From Elusimicrobiota bacterium (GTDB taxonomy: Bacteria; Elusimicrobiota; Elusimicrobia; UBA1565; UBA9628), in the NCBI GenBank assembly GCA_030696455.1, contig JAUYSH010000147.1, positions 1 through 49,400 of the forward strand: 49,400 nt of DNA, written 5' to 3'. Shown piece after piece: positions 41,941 through 49,400 of the stretch (positions are counted from its first letter, which is position 1; every line of letters begins with the position of its first letter). Below the pieces are notes generated by a model. It was not told where the DNA came from and did no database searches. It saw only the letters and a list, made by a program, of their open reading frames with translations. Both the position numbers and the translations under genes were made by a program.

Positions 41941-41946
41941 ATTGTA
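41941..41946 (-). promoter_or_regulatory. -10 box of the possible GNAT-like gene
   Basis: TACAAT on the minus strand lies 8 nt before the ATG at 41932. The resulting leader would be one or two bases. Confidence 0.45.
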
Positions 41947-41966
41947 GCAAGCGCGTCTCTCTATCC

Positions 41967-41972
41967 TATAAT
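41967..41972 (+). promoter_or_regulatory. -10 box of the tRNA gene
   Basis: A consensus TATAAT lies 8 nt before the first base of tRNA-Arg, so transcription would begin only a few bases before the mature 5' end. Confidence 0.5.
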
Positions 41973-41980
41973 CAAACCAC

Positions 41981-42052
41981 GCCCCCTTAGCTCAATGGAT
42001 AGAGCTCCTGCCTTCTAAGCAGGCAATCCAGGTTCGATTCCTGGAGGGGGCA
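41981..42052 (+). tRNA. tRNA-Arg (anticodon TCT)
   Basis: The 72-nt cloverleaf has acceptor stem GCCCCCT/AGGGGGC, D-arm GCTC/GAGC, anticodon stem CCTGC/GCAGG with loop CTTCTAA (anticodon TCT, reading AGA/AGG) and T-arm CCAGG-TTCGATT-CCTGG, with discriminator A. CCA is not encoded. A seven-T run (ATTTTTTTA) follows closely and probably ends transcription. Confidence 0.96.
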
Positions 42053-42064
42053 CGATTTTTTTAG

Positions 42065-42070
42065 TATTGT
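42065..42070 (+). promoter_or_regulatory. Leaderless-type -10 box of the serine protease gene
   Basis: TATTGT lies 6 nt before the ATG at 42077, just after the tRNA gene. Confidence 0.5.
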
Positions 42071-42076
42071 CGCAGG

Positions 42077-43495
42077 ATGATCAAATTGTCTCTCGTCGCC
42101 GCCGTGCTCGCCGCCTCTCTCGCCCCGCTGCACGCGGCATCTTCCGCCGATGAGGCCGCCCTGCGGGCGTCGCTCGAAAACGTCTTCACGATGTCGGATG
42201 AGGACTACCGGGACATGGCGAAGAGCGCGCCGGCCGGGGCGCGCTGGACCAAGCTCGAGCGCCCGGCGCTTCTGCACGCCGGGTTCAAGAGCCTCGCGGC
42301 CTCGCGCCGCAAGCTCGCCGTCGAGGCGGGGCTGATCGCCGCCGGGCGAGAGCTCGACGCCGACGCCCAGGCCGCGGGTCCCGATCACTCGCTGCTGCAG
42401 GAGACCGGCTGGTGGAGCGACGTCAACTCCTGGGCCAACACTCGGCATCAGGGGCCCCGCAGCGGACTGCCCGCCGTGGCTGCCGTACGCGGCGGACGCA
42501 AGCTCTCGACCGACGCCGACAAGGAGGTCACCCGCCTGCTCGCCGCCGCCGACGCCGGGAACCACCTCGAGGCGGCTAAGGCCTACGACGCCGCCGCGGG
42601 CCTGTTCGCGCCGGTCCCTGCCGCCGTCTCGACCTCGCTGTCCGCGAAGGAGATTTATCAGCGGGCCGCACCTTCCGTCGTGCTGATCCTGGCCGCGGAA
42701 AAGGAGGGGTCCGGGGAGCTCGGCACCGGCAGCGTCATCGAGGGCGGCCGCGTGCTCACCAACGCCCACGTGGTGATCAACGACAAGACCGGCCGGCCGT
42801 TCGCGGCGGTTCGCGTCTACCTGAAGCCGGAGCGCGTCAGCGGCGACACCAAGCGCGACCTGAAGAGCCCCGTCATCGCCAAGGTCGTGCGTTTCGACCG
42901 CGGCCTCGACCTCGCGATCCTGGAGCCCTCGACGAAGCTCAAGGCCGGAGCGCTGTCCCTCGGCGACGACTCGGCCGTCGAGCCCGGGGACTCCGTCGTC
43001 GCGATCGGCCACCCCGAGCAGGGCGGGCTTTGGACCTTGACGCAGGGCGTGGTCAGCACCGTCATCGCCGACCTCGGCGGCGTCGCCGGCAAAGACGCCT
43101 TCCAGACAGACGCGAGCATCAATCGCGGCAACTCCGGCGGCCCGCTGCTCGACCGTTCCGGCGCCATCATCGGCGTGAACACCTCGATGGCGCGCAAGGC
43201 CGCCGACGGCCTCACGATCACGAGCGTCAATTTCTCGGTGAAGTCCTCGGTCGCCCGCCGCTGGCTGGGCGGCGAGAGCGCGCCGGCCGCTCCCGCCGCT
43301 CCCGCCGCCCCCGCCGCGGAAGCTCCCGTCGAGACGCCCAAGGCTCCCGAGCCCCTGCCGCCGGCTCCGAAGACGAAGCCGGTCGTGCTGACGCCTCAGG
43401 CGCCCTACCGCATCGAGACCGTGCTCGAGGCCGAGATGAAGGAGATGGAAGACCTCGAAGGCGAGATGCGCCGCGAGATCGAGTCTAGACGCTAG
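42077..43495 (+). CDS. Secreted trypsin-like (S1C, HtrA-type) serine protease without PDZ
   Basis: This 472-residue protein has a signal peptide (cleavage near LHA/ASS) and a helical N-terminal region of about 180 residues. The trypsin-like domain follows, with histidine in LTNAHVV, aspartate in DRGLDLAIL and serine in INRGNSGGPLLD. DegP/HtrA normally have PDZ domains after this; here there is instead an Ala/Pro linker and a charged helical tail rich in Glu (about 445-472). It is likely a periplasmic quality-control or processing protease. Its TAG shares CTAG with the stop of the convergent gene. Confidence 0.9.
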   Translation: MIKLSLVAAVLAASLAPLHAASSADEAALRASLENVFTMSDEDYRDMAKSAPAGARWTKLERPALLHAGFKSLAASRRKLAVEAGLIAAGRELDADAQAAGPDHSLLQETGWWSDVNSWANTRHQGPRSGLPAVAAVRGGRKLSTDADKEVTRLLAAADAGNHLEAAKAYDAAAGLFAPVPAAVSTSLSAKEIYQRAAPSVVLILAAEKEGSGELGTGSVIEGGRVLTNAHVVINDKTGRPFAAVRVYLKPERVSGDTKRDLKSPVIAKVVRFDRGLDLAILEPSTKLKAGALSLGDDSAVEPGDSVVAIGHPEQGGLWTLTQGVVSTVIADLGGVAGKDAFQTDASINRGNSGGPLLDRSGAIIGVNTSMARKAADGLTITSVNFSVKSSVARRWLGGESAPAAPAAPAAPAAEAPVETPKAPEPLPPAPKTKPVVLTPQAPYRIETVLEAEMKEMEDLEGEMRREIESRR

Positions 43496-43677
43496 AGCAG
43501 GAAGAGGAAGACGCTGGCGAGCGTGAGGAACGCGCCCGTGAACATGCGCGATACGCTGGCCTCCCGGCGTCCCGTCGTCAGGTAGTACATCCCGACGGCC
43601 ATGAGCACGGTCGACAAGGCCGCCTTCCCCATGACGCGAGGCGTGATATCGAGCCAAGGCTTGGCGCCCGGATTCAC
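43492..43677 (-). CDS. Small membrane protein (61 residues, two helices)
   Basis: The start is GTG at 43677, overlapping the stop of the HEAT-repeat gene (GTGA). The protein reads MNPGAKPWLDITPRVMGKAA, then a helix LSTVLMAVGMYYL, a TTGRREASVSR turn and a second helix FTGAFLTLASVFLFLL. It is an inner-membrane hairpin of unknown function. Coupling to the upstream gene argues that it is real. A longer frame in the same phase begins inside the upstream gene. Confidence 0.65.
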   Translation of the reverse strand: MNPGAKPWLDITPRVMGKAALSTVLMAVGMYYLTTGRREASVSRMFTGAFLTLASVFLFLL

Positions 43678-44723
43678 TTCTTGAGGCCCTCGGCGTTCTC
43701 CGTCACCCACGTCGCCCAGCTCGCGTAGTCGCGCCGGCCGAAGGTCTGGTGGGAGAGCTGGCCGAGCACGGTGTAGGCCAGGTCGTGGCTGCCGGGCTCC
43801 GACAGCTTCAGGATGTCGATGAGGCGCGGCGCGGCCGCGAGGATCTTGCGGCGCTCGGCCTTGTCGTCGACCATCGGCACGAGCAGTCCGAGCGTCTTGC
43901 CGCGCACGGAGCCGCTGGGGTCGTCGAGGAGGGGAACGATCTTCTCGGCGTCGACGCGGAGGTCCTTGCGGTGGTTGATGATGTCGGCCAGGATCTGAAG
44001 ACCCGCGCCGCGCACGAGGGGGGAGGGGTCCTTGAGCACGGCGAGGCAGGACTCGACCACCTTCTCGCCGCGGGGCCCATAGCTGAGCACGAACAGGGCC
44101 GCGGCGCGGCGCTGGGGATCCTGCTCGTGAACGAGGACCGCGCGCAGCTCGCGCTCCTTGGCGGCGGCGCCGGCGATGAATTTGCTCTGCAGGGCGCCGA
44201 GCTCGGGCGTCGCGGCTCCCCAGAGGCAGTAGAAGCCGGGGCAGTCGGGGCGGTCGACAGGCATCTCCCCGCGGCGGGCCAGCGCCGAGCCGAGGTCGTA
44301 GTAGGACTTCCAGGCGGCGAGCAGGCCCTCCGGGTCGGTGGTCTTGCGCGTCGGCTCCGGCGCGAACGCGAGGCGGCCGCGATCGGCCTCGTCGACGATG
44401 TCGAATGTGACGTACATCGCGTGATCGACGGAGGTGAAGTGCTCGGAGAGCGTGAGCCCGGCGTGGGCGATCCCGGGGAGCTTGGACGCATCGCGCTCGA
44501 GGTCCTTGCGCAGGGCCTCGGCCTTGTCGCTCGAGGCGGGCCGGCGATGGTTGCGCAGGACGACGAGCTCCGCGATCCTGCGGCCGTACAGCTCCTTAGC
44601 CTTTTCGGGCGTCAGCACCGTGGAGCGGTAGACGTCGATGCCTCGCAATGTCGCGGTCGATTGGGCGCGCGCGGAGGTAGGGGCGGCCGCCAGCAGCAAA
44701 GACGTTACCAATAGGGTCATCAT
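43674..44723 (-). CDS. Secreted HEAT-repeat-like protein
   Basis: This 349-residue protein has a signal peptide (cleavage near ARA/QST). The N-terminal half is a mixed domain of unknown type (FTSVDHAMYVTFDIVDEAD). The C-terminal half has HEAT-like helical repeats (AALFVLSYG, VLKDPSPLVRGAGLQILADI, LLDDPSGSVRGKTLGLL). It is probably a periplasmic scaffold. TATAAT lies 8 nt before the ATG, and the promoter is divergent from the epimerase gene. Confidence 0.75.
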   Translation of the reverse strand: MMTLLVTSLLLAAAPTSARAQSTATLRGIDVYRSTVLTPEKAKELYGRRIAELVVLRNHRRPASSDKAEALRKDLERDASKLPGIAHAGLTLSEHFTSVDHAMYVTFDIVDEADRGRLAFAPEPTRKTTDPEGLLAAWKSYYDLGSALARRGEMPVDRPDCPGFYCLWGAATPELGALQSKFIAGAAAKERELRAVLVHEQDPQRRAAALFVLSYGPRGEKVVESCLAVLKDPSPLVRGAGLQILADIINHRKDLRVDAEKIVPLLDDPSGSVRGKTLGLLVPMVDDKAERRKILAAAPRLIDILKLSEPGSHDLAYTVLGQLSHQTFGRRDYASWATWVTENAEGLKK

Positions 44724-44731
44724 CGTCCGAA

Positions 44732-44753
44732 ATTATAGCCATTTTGCTATCGT
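44732..44753. promoter_or_regulatory. Divergent -10 boxes (HEAT-repeat gene / epimerase)
   Basis: On the minus strand TATAAT (44737-44732) is 8 nt before the ATG at 44723. On the plus strand TATCGT (44748-44753) is 6 nt before the GTG at 44760. Only 36 bp lie between the two start codons. Confidence 0.5.
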
Positions 44754-44759
44754 CGTTCG

Positions 44760-45809
44760 GTGGCCAGAACGAGCGTAAGCTCCGCGCGCGTGTTCCTCGT
44801 CGAATCGAGACTCAAGCGCCCGTTCATCACCGCCTTGGGGCGGCGCGAGAGCACGGTCAACGCGGCGATCCTGGTGCGCCTGAAGAGCGGCGCGCAGGGT
44901 TATGGAGAAGCGTCCACGTCGATCGCCCAGAAGCACCTCACGCCTCAGGCGCTGCACCGGGCGCTCTCGTCCATGGCCCTGCGCGCCCGCGGGCGCGACG
45001 TGCGCGGGTGGCGCGCGCTCGTCGACGAGGCGTGGACGCGGCACGGGGAGCTGAGCCCCGCCGTCGCCGCCTTCGAGGCGGCCCTGCTGTCGGCGCTGGC
45101 GCAGGAGGCGGGCACGAGCCTGGCGGGCTGGCTTGGGGGGGCTAAGCGGCGCCTCGAGACCGACGTCACGATCTCGGCGTCGAACGAGCCCGCGGAGACG
45201 AAGGCCGCCGCGAGCGAGGCGGCGGCGGCCGGGTTCCGCGTCCTCAAGGTCAAGGTCGGGGGGCGGCCGGCCGACGACCTGGCGCGGGTCGCGGCGGTCC
45301 GGGCGACGGCGCCGAAGGCGCGGCTGCTGCTCGACGGCAACCAGGGCTTCACTCCGGCGGGCGCGCTCCGTTTCGTCGCGGCCGTGCTGAAGACGGGGGC
45401 GGCCGTGGAGCTCTTCGAGCAGCCGACGCCGAAGGCGGACCTCGCCGGTCTCGCGTTCGTCGCCAAGCGCTGCCCCATCCCGGTCGCCGCCGATGAAAGC
45501 GCGGCGACGCCGGCGGACGCCGCGCGCGCCGCGGACGCCGGCGTGAGCGCGATCAACATCAAGCTCGCGAAATCGGGCGTCTCGCGCGGCCTGGAGATCG
45601 CGGCCGTCGCCCGCGCGGCGGGGCTGCCGCTGATGATCGGCTGCATGGCCGAAACCGCGCGCGGCCTCGCGGCGAGCGTGCACCTGGCGCTCGGCACCGG
45701 ATTTTTCACCTGGTGCGATCTCGACAGCGATGTCCTTCTCGTGGAGAACGCCGAGGAGCGCCTGACGGCGGGCTGGACCCGGCGCGGACGCTTCGCGGTT
45801 CTCGAATAA
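44760..45809 (+). CDS. Enolase-superfamily dipeptide epimerase
   Basis: This 349-residue protein belongs to the L-Ala-D/L-Glu epimerase branch of the muconate lactonizing enzyme group. It has the capping domain, then the barrel with the K-x-K pair LKVKVGG. The metal ligands are in LLDGNQGF, ELFEQPT and AADESAATP, and the second catalytic lysine in NIKLAKSG. The IGCMAETARGLAAS end is typical. It would epimerise murein-derived or other dipeptides in the cytosol for reuse. The GTG start is fixed by TATCGT 6 nt upstream. Family specificity varies, so the exact dipeptide is uncertain. Confidence 0.88.
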   Translation: MARTSVSSARVFLVESRLKRPFITALGRRESTVNAAILVRLKSGAQGYGEASTSIAQKHLTPQALHRALSSMALRARGRDVRGWRALVDEAWTRHGELSPAVAAFEAALLSALAQEAGTSLAGWLGGAKRRLETDVTISASNEPAETKAAASEAAAAGFRVLKVKVGGRPADDLARVAAVRATAPKARLLLDGNQGFTPAGALRFVAAVLKTGAAVELFEQPTPKADLAGLAFVAKRCPIPVAADESAATPADAARAADAGVSAINIKLAKSGVSRGLEIAAVARAAGLPLMIGCMAETARGLAASVHLALGTGFFTWCDLDSDVLLVENAEERLTAGWTRRGRFAVLE

Positions 45810-45810
45810 G

Positions 45811-45828
45811 GATTGGCGTTAGCCAATC
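45811..45828. terminator. Short hairpin between convergent stops
   Basis: GATTGGC-GTTA-GCCAATC, a 7-bp stem, starts two bases after the epimerase stop. It ends within the stop codon of the convergent metallophosphoesterase gene. No T run is seen. Position suggests a shared bidirectional terminator. Confidence 0.5.
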
Positions 45829-46741
45829 ATACTAGCTCCCACCAACGGCGCTTGCGCTCGTCGTGGGTGGGGAGGATCACGAGGCCGCCGGGGATCGAGA
45901 AGACCTTGCCGTCGTGGGAGTGCACGCGCTCGCGGATGGCGGACGGCGTGATCTCGACGGTCAGGTAGTGATGGAAGCTGTCCACGTTGCCGGAGGGGAA
46001 CAGCGCCGAGCCGCCGCCGCCGGTGAGCACGTAGCGCACGCCGCCGTGGTCCTGGACGCCGAAGGCGTGCACATGGCCCATGTAGACGCGGCTGACCTTC
46101 GCCGCCGAGACGATCTCGGCGAACTCGCGCGAGCCGCCGATGAAGCCGCCGAGCTCGTGGACCTTCCCGACTCCGCCCCACAGGCTGAGCTGGACCGGCG
46201 GCATATGAGTGAACACGATCTTCCGTCCGGGGAAGTCGAGGGCCAGCTTGAGCCAGCGCAGCTGCGTGCGGGTCACGCGCTTGTAGCTCGAGTCGAGGAC
46301 GACGAAGCGCACGCCGGCGTGGTCGAAGAAGTAATTGGGCCTTCCGAACAAGGTCCGGTAGAGGGTCGAGTGGGACTTGCCGTTGGGCTGGGAGCGGTCG
46401 TGGTTGCCGATCACGGTGAGGTAGGGCCGCCCCGTCCACGCGCGGCGCAGGTGGCGCAGGAAGATCTCGTAGTTGGCGCGCGTGCCCTTGCTGACCATGT
46501 CCCCGAGCTGGACCGTGAAGGTCAGCGGCTGGGCCTGGAGCTCGTGCATCTGGTCGTGGAACACGCCCTCGCGGTTGAACAGCTTGCGGTAGATCCAGAA
46601 GCGCGAGGGCTCCACGTCCCCGAGGACCGCGAAGGAGACCTTGTCGCCCGAGGCGCCGGGCAGGCGCGAGAGGCGGCGCAGCTGGCGCTCGGTGCGGAAG
46701 CGCGAGGCCATCAGGATCAGGCTTTCGGGGACCACGGTCAT
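45827..46741 (-). CDS. Metallophosphoesterase (calcineurin-like)
   Basis: This 304-residue phosphoesterase has the metal-binding motifs of the family in order: FAVLGDVEPS, VQLGDMVSKG, VIGNHDRSQ, FTHMPP and YMGHVHAFG. It has no clear signal peptide. The substrate is unknown; members cleave phosphomonoesters, nucleotides or phospholipid-linked groups. The ATG overlaps the stop of the VanZ-like gene (ATGA), and both precede the cell-envelope flippase on the opposite strand, so an envelope role is possible. Confidence 0.88.
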   Translation of the reverse strand: MTVVPESLILMASRFRTERQLRRLSRLPGASGDKVSFAVLGDVEPSRFWIYRKLFNREGVFHDQMHELQAQPLTFTVQLGDMVSKGTRANYEIFLRHLRRAWTGRPYLTVIGNHDRSQPNGKSHSTLYRTLFGRPNYFFDHAGVRFVVLDSSYKRVTRTQLRWLKLALDFPGRKIVFTHMPPVQLSLWGGVGKVHELGGFIGGSREFAEIVSAAKVSRVYMGHVHAFGVQDHGGVRYVLTGGGGSALFPSGNVDSFHHYLTVEITPSAIRERVHSHDGKVFSIPGGLVILPTHDERKRRWWELV

Positions 46742-47070
46742 AGAATGGCCCTGCGCCGGACGAAAGTCAAGGCGAGCAAGGCGCCGGCGGAATCGATGAG
46801 CACGTCGCTGACGGCCCCGGCGCGTCCCGGCACGAAGGTCTGGTGCCACTCGTCGCCGGCGGCGTAGAGGACGGTGAAGGCGAAGCCCCAGCCGTCGCCG
46901 AGCGGCCGGCGGGCCAGGAGCCACAGGATCGCGAACACCGCGAGGTGTCCGGCCTTGCGCAGCGGGTAGTCGTAGGCCAGCCCGGTGCTCAGGTCGGGGG
47001 TCGCGGAGAAGGCGAAGATCACGCCGCACCAGGCGGCGACGGGAACCCAGAGGCTCAGGAACCGCTTCAC
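46738..47070 (-). CDS. VanZ-like membrane protein
   Basis: This protein of about 110 residues has four hydrophobic helices and the VanZ-family features FSATPDLSTG, PLRKAGHLAVFAILWLL and AAGDEWHQTFVPGRAGAVSDVLIDSAG. VanZ relatives are small envelope proteins of unclear mechanism, some giving low-level teicoplanin resistance. The reading frame is open to 47106, but TACGAT lies exactly 6 nt before the GTG at 47070, which starts (M)KRFLSLWV, so I place the start there. Confidence 0.85.
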   Translation of the reverse strand: MKRFLSLWVPVAAWCGVIFAFSATPDLSTGLAYDYPLRKAGHLAVFAILWLLARRPLGDGWGFAFTVLYAAGDEWHQTFVPGRAGAVSDVLIDSAGALLALTFVRRRAIL

Positions 47071-47076
47071 GCCATA

Positions 47077-47097
47077 ATCGTACGATTTTGATAGGAT
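47077..47097. promoter_or_regulatory. Divergent -10 boxes (VanZ-like / flippase)
   Basis: On the minus strand TACGAT (47082-47077) is 6 nt before the GTG at 47070. On the plus strand TAGGAT (47092-47097) is 7 nt before the ATG at 47105. The minus-strand box sits in the small palindrome AATCGTACGATT (47076-47087), a possible operator core. Confidence 0.5.
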
Positions 47098-47104
47098 GGC
47101 CGTC

Positions 47105-48553
47105 ATGCTCAGGGAGCTGCGCGGCCTCGCGCGCGAGACGGCGGTCTACGGCCTGTCCACCGTCCTGGGACGCCTGCTGAGCTTCATGCTCACCCCGCTG
47201 TTCTCGCATCTCCTCGTGCCCGGGGAGAACGGCGCGATGCAGGCGCTGTACGCCTATATCGCCTTCCTGACCGTGGTCTACGGCCTCGGCCTCGACACGG
47301 CCTACCTGCGGTTAGGAAGGACAAAAAGCGGCGGCGAAGCCGACGCGGGAGCTTTCGGCGCGGCCTACCTGACGGTCGCCGGCTCGGCGCTGGCGCTTTC
47401 GACCGTCATCCACCTGGCCGCGCAGCCGCTGGCCCGGGCCATCGGCCTGCCCGCCGAGATGGCCGTCCTCGTCCGCTACGGCGCCTGGATCCTGGCCGCC
47501 GACGCCGCCATGCTCATCCCGTACGCCGAGCTGCGCGGCTCCCACCGCGCCGGGGCCTACGCGGGCATCAAGCTCGTCGGCATCGCGATGAACCTCGTCC
47601 TCGCCTACGTGTTCGTGCGCCACCTTAACCTCGGCCTTCGCGGCGTCCTGCTCGCGAACCTCACGGCCTCGCTTTCGTGCCTGGCGATGCTGGCCCCCGT
47701 CATCCTGTCCCGCTTCGGCGCGCCGGACCGCGCGCGCCTCAAGGAGATGGCCGCCTTCGGCGTCCCGCTCATCGTCGCGGGCCTGGGCTCGATGGTCGTG
47801 CAGGTCGCCGACCGCCCGATCCTCGCCAAGGCCGCGGGCCTGGCCGAGGCGGGCATCTACGGAACGTGCTACAAGCTCGGCATCGGGATGATGCTGCTGG
47901 TGGGGATGTTCGACCAGGCCTGGAAGCCTTTCATCTTGGAGCGCGCCGACCGCCCCGACGCCGGCGCGCTGATCGCGCGCGTGCTCACGTATTTCAGCGC
48001 GCTCGCGGCGTGGGCGCTGCTCGCCATCGTCTTCTTCATCGGCCCGCTCGTGCAGGCGCCCCTGTTCTCCGGCAAGCCGCTGATCCACCCCTCGTTCTGG
48101 GGCGGCCTTCCGGTCGTGCCCATCGTGGCCCTCGCCTACCTGTTCAACGGCCTCTACTTCGTCATGCTGGCGCCGCTCATGCTCGACAAGCGCACGGGCG
48201 CCGTCAGCGCCGCGACATGGGCGGGCGCCCTCGTCAACCTCGGCCTCAACCTGCTGCTCATCCCGCGCTACGGGATGATGGGCGCGGCGTGGGCGACCTT
48301 GGCCGCGTACGCCGCGATGGCGGCGGCGGTGTGGGCGCTGGGACGCTCCTCGCGCCCGGTGCCCTACGAGTGGAAGCGCCTCGCCATACTCGCCGGCTGG
48401 ACGGCCGCGCTGTGGTGGCCGGCGTCGAGCGTCGGCCTGCCCGCGCGCTTGCTGCTCCTCGCCGCGTATCCGGCGGGGCTTCTGCTCTCGGGCTTCCTCG
48501 GCGCCGACGAGCTCGCCGAGCTGCGGTCCTTGCTCCGCGCCCGCCGCGCCTGA
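47105..48553 (+). CDS. Polysaccharide/lipid flippase (MOP/MATE superfamily)
   Basis: This protein of about 482 residues has a dozen or more hydrophobic helices and the Wzx-like pattern RETAVYGLSTVLGRLLSFMLTP at its start and a VADRPILAKAAG loop in the middle. Such proteins flip lipid-linked oligosaccharides across the inner membrane. I chose the ATG at 47105 instead of 47096 because the TAGGAT box covers 47092-47097. No glycosyltransferases are nearby, so the cargo is unknown. It is followed by palindrome copy 3. Confidence 0.88.
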   Translation: MLRELRGLARETAVYGLSTVLGRLLSFMLTPLFSHLLVPGENGAMQALYAYIAFLTVVYGLGLDTAYLRLGRTKSGGEADAGAFGAAYLTVAGSALALSTVIHLAAQPLARAIGLPAEMAVLVRYGAWILAADAAMLIPYAELRGSHRAGAYAGIKLVGIAMNLVLAYVFVRHLNLGLRGVLLANLTASLSCLAMLAPVILSRFGAPDRARLKEMAAFGVPLIVAGLGSMVVQVADRPILAKAAGLAEAGIYGTCYKLGIGMMLLVGMFDQAWKPFILERADRPDAGALIARVLTYFSALAAWALLAIVFFIGPLVQAPLFSGKPLIHPSFWGGLPVVPIVALAYLFNGLYFVMLAPLMLDKRTGAVSAATWAGALVNLGLNLLLIPRYGMMGAAWATLAAYAAMAAAVWALGRSSRPVPYEWKRLAILAGWTAALWWPASSVGLPARLLLLAAYPAGLLLSGFLGADELAELRSLLRARRA

Positions 48554-48565
48554 GCCGCCTGCAAC

Positions 48566-48587
48566 CAACTATTTCCGGAAACAGTTG
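48566..48587. repeat. Palindromic element, copy 3 (one mismatch)
   Basis: The near-perfect 22-bp palindrome CAACTATTTCCGG...CAGTTG differs from copies 1 and 2 by one unpaired position and different outer bases. It fills most of the gap between the convergent flippase and PEP-binding genes. Confidence 0.75.
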
Positions 48588-48598
48588 CGTCGCGCAGT

Positions 48599-49400
48599 TC
48601 AGCGCCCGACGGGCTTGATGTTCAGGAACTGAGCGTCGGGGCGCGGGGCGAAGGGATCGTTCAGCGGCAGCACCGGACGCGGAGGCTCGAGGACGCGCGC
48701 GTGATGGGCGATCAGGCGCTCGCCCGCGAAGGAGAACGCGATTTCCACGCCGGCTCCCTTCCAAGAGTCGAGCGCGCGCGCCAGGCGCGCGACCCGGGCC
48801 AGGCGCGCGGGGGACAGGACGGAGGCGGCGGCGCCCGAGCGGGGGCCGGTCTCGCGGCCCGAGCGGCGCTCGAGCGTGTAGGACTCGGTCGCGGCGTCGC
48901 CGGCGAGGAGTCCGTCGAGCGGTCCCGCCGCCGCCTCGACGAAGACGCGCTCGCGCCGCCCGGAGCCGGGGTCGCGGGAGAAGGCGAGCCCGGAGGCGTC
49001 GGCCGGGACGAGCTTCTCGACGCGCACGCGGCCGTCGTAGGCGAGGCCGCGCCCCGCGCGCTGGCGCGCGCCGAGCGGGCCGGGCCCCCAGGACGCCGCC
49101 CAGACCTCCTTGACCCGCTGGGGCGCGTCGGCGGGGCCGTCGGCCTTGAGGGCGGCGTCTTGCCCGATGATCAGGCTTGGAGCGACGAGCGCGTCGATCG
49201 GGCCCAGGCGCCCGGACATGATCCGCTCGCGGATGCGCTCGGATTTTCGGCGCAGGCCGAGCGACGCGTCGTCGAGCGTGCGCGCGAGCCACTCCCCGAG
49301 GCCGTTGCTCTCGACGAAGCGCGACCAGGCGCCCTCGGGCAGGTCGACGCCCTCGGGACGGTCGGCGCCGCCGGCCGCGGCGGCCTCGGCGAAGTCCGCC
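48599..49400 (-). CDS. PEP/pyruvate-binding-domain protein (5' partial)
   Basis: About 267 residues from the C-terminal side are visible, and the frame runs past the window edge. The segments LPEGAWSRFVESNGLGEWL, ASGLAFSRDPGSG, FVEAAAGPLDGLLAG and the closing IAFSFAGERLIAHHARV parallel the PEP/pyruvate-binding (ATP-grasp) domain of PEP synthase and pyruvate phosphate dikinase. The usual closing ILQARPV is degenerate here. No phosphohistidine or PEP-utilising domain follows, because the gene ends here, so this is not a full PEP synthase. It may be an ATP-grasp protein fused to something upstream. Confidence 0.7.
   Translation of the reverse strand, partial: ADFAEAAAAGGADRPEGVDLPEGAWSRFVESNGLGEWLARTLDDASLGLRRKSERIRERIMSGRLGPIDALVAPSLIIGQDAALKADGPADAPQRVKEVWAASWGPGPLGARQRAGRGLAYDGRVRVEKLVPADASGLAFSRDPGSGRRERVFVEAAAGPLDGLLAGDAATESYTLERRSGRETGPRSGAAASVLSPARLARVARLARALDSWKGAGVEIAFSFAGERLIAHHARVLEPPRPVLPLNDPFAPRPDAQFLNIKPVGR

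Noticed and set aside
45827-47209. 460-residue frame including the metallophosphoesterase
   Set aside because: Its N-terminal 156 residues are a shadow of the VanZ-like gene. The enzyme starts at 46741, overlapping the VanZ-like stop.

Overview
This window is very GC-rich bacterial chromosome, tightly packed on both strands, from a Gram-negative-type cell: it encodes signal peptides, lipoproteins, outer-membrane barrels, a PorV-like protein, a Lol-like exporter and periplasmic multihaem cytochromes. No marker gene fixes the taxon. The mix of a PorV-like barrel, an IPT/TIG surface protein with a C-terminal sorting-type domain and a long-form IspG fits an uncultured lineage such as Elusimicrobiota, but that is inference. 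I see no insertion sequence, phage, CRISPR array or rRNA. One tRNA (Arg-TCT) is present.

Layout. 1-4.6 kb: the end of a giant IPT/TIG-repeat surface protein, translationally coupled to a PorV/PorQ-like barrel. 4.6-5.9 kb: acetate kinase. 5.9-12.6 kb (minus): a six-gene redox and signalling operon. It encodes a Tat-exported 4Fe-4S protein, a NrfD/HybB-type quinone-interacting membrane subunit and a nine-haem cytochrome c. Next come a histidine kinase with haem-binding motifs in its sensor and a zinc-ribbon insert inside its ATPase domain, and two response regulators fused to GcvH-like domains. 12.7-17 kb (minus): CoA-acylating methylmalonate-semialdehyde dehydrogenase, a 40-residue membrane protein, a hydrolase remnant and a secreted M3 peptidase. 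17-22.3 kb: AI-2E-type permease, DUF3536/GH57-like glycosidase and a class III nucleotide cyclase. 22.3-28.3 kb: a six-gene operon (LolA-like protein, FtsX-type permease, LolD-like ATPase, outer-membrane barrel, DsbD, redoxin).

28.5-34.9 kb: a C39-like lipoprotein lacking its catalytic residues, a lipoprotein aminopeptidase, long-form IspG, a VOC protein, two RDD proteins and a zinc-ribbon SDR. 34.9-41.9 kb: a secreted caspase/Sel1 protein, secreted unknowns, an XRE regulator behind a 20-bp perfect inverted repeat, a dicarboxylate/cation symporter and unknown proteins. 42-49.4 kb: tRNA-Arg, a secreted trypsin-like protease, a HEAT-repeat protein, dipeptide epimerase, metallophosphoesterase, a VanZ-like protein, a polysaccharide flippase and part of a PEP/pyruvate-binding protein.

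Two signals cut across the genes. First, many first-in-operon genes have a TANNNT-type -10 box only about 6-9 nt before the start codon and no Shine-Dalgarno, which points to widespread leaderless transcription. Second, one palindrome (core CTGTTTCCGGAAACAG) recurs three times, always right after a stop codon. The strongest candidate for an undescribed system is the redox and signalling operon at 5.9-12.6 kb.
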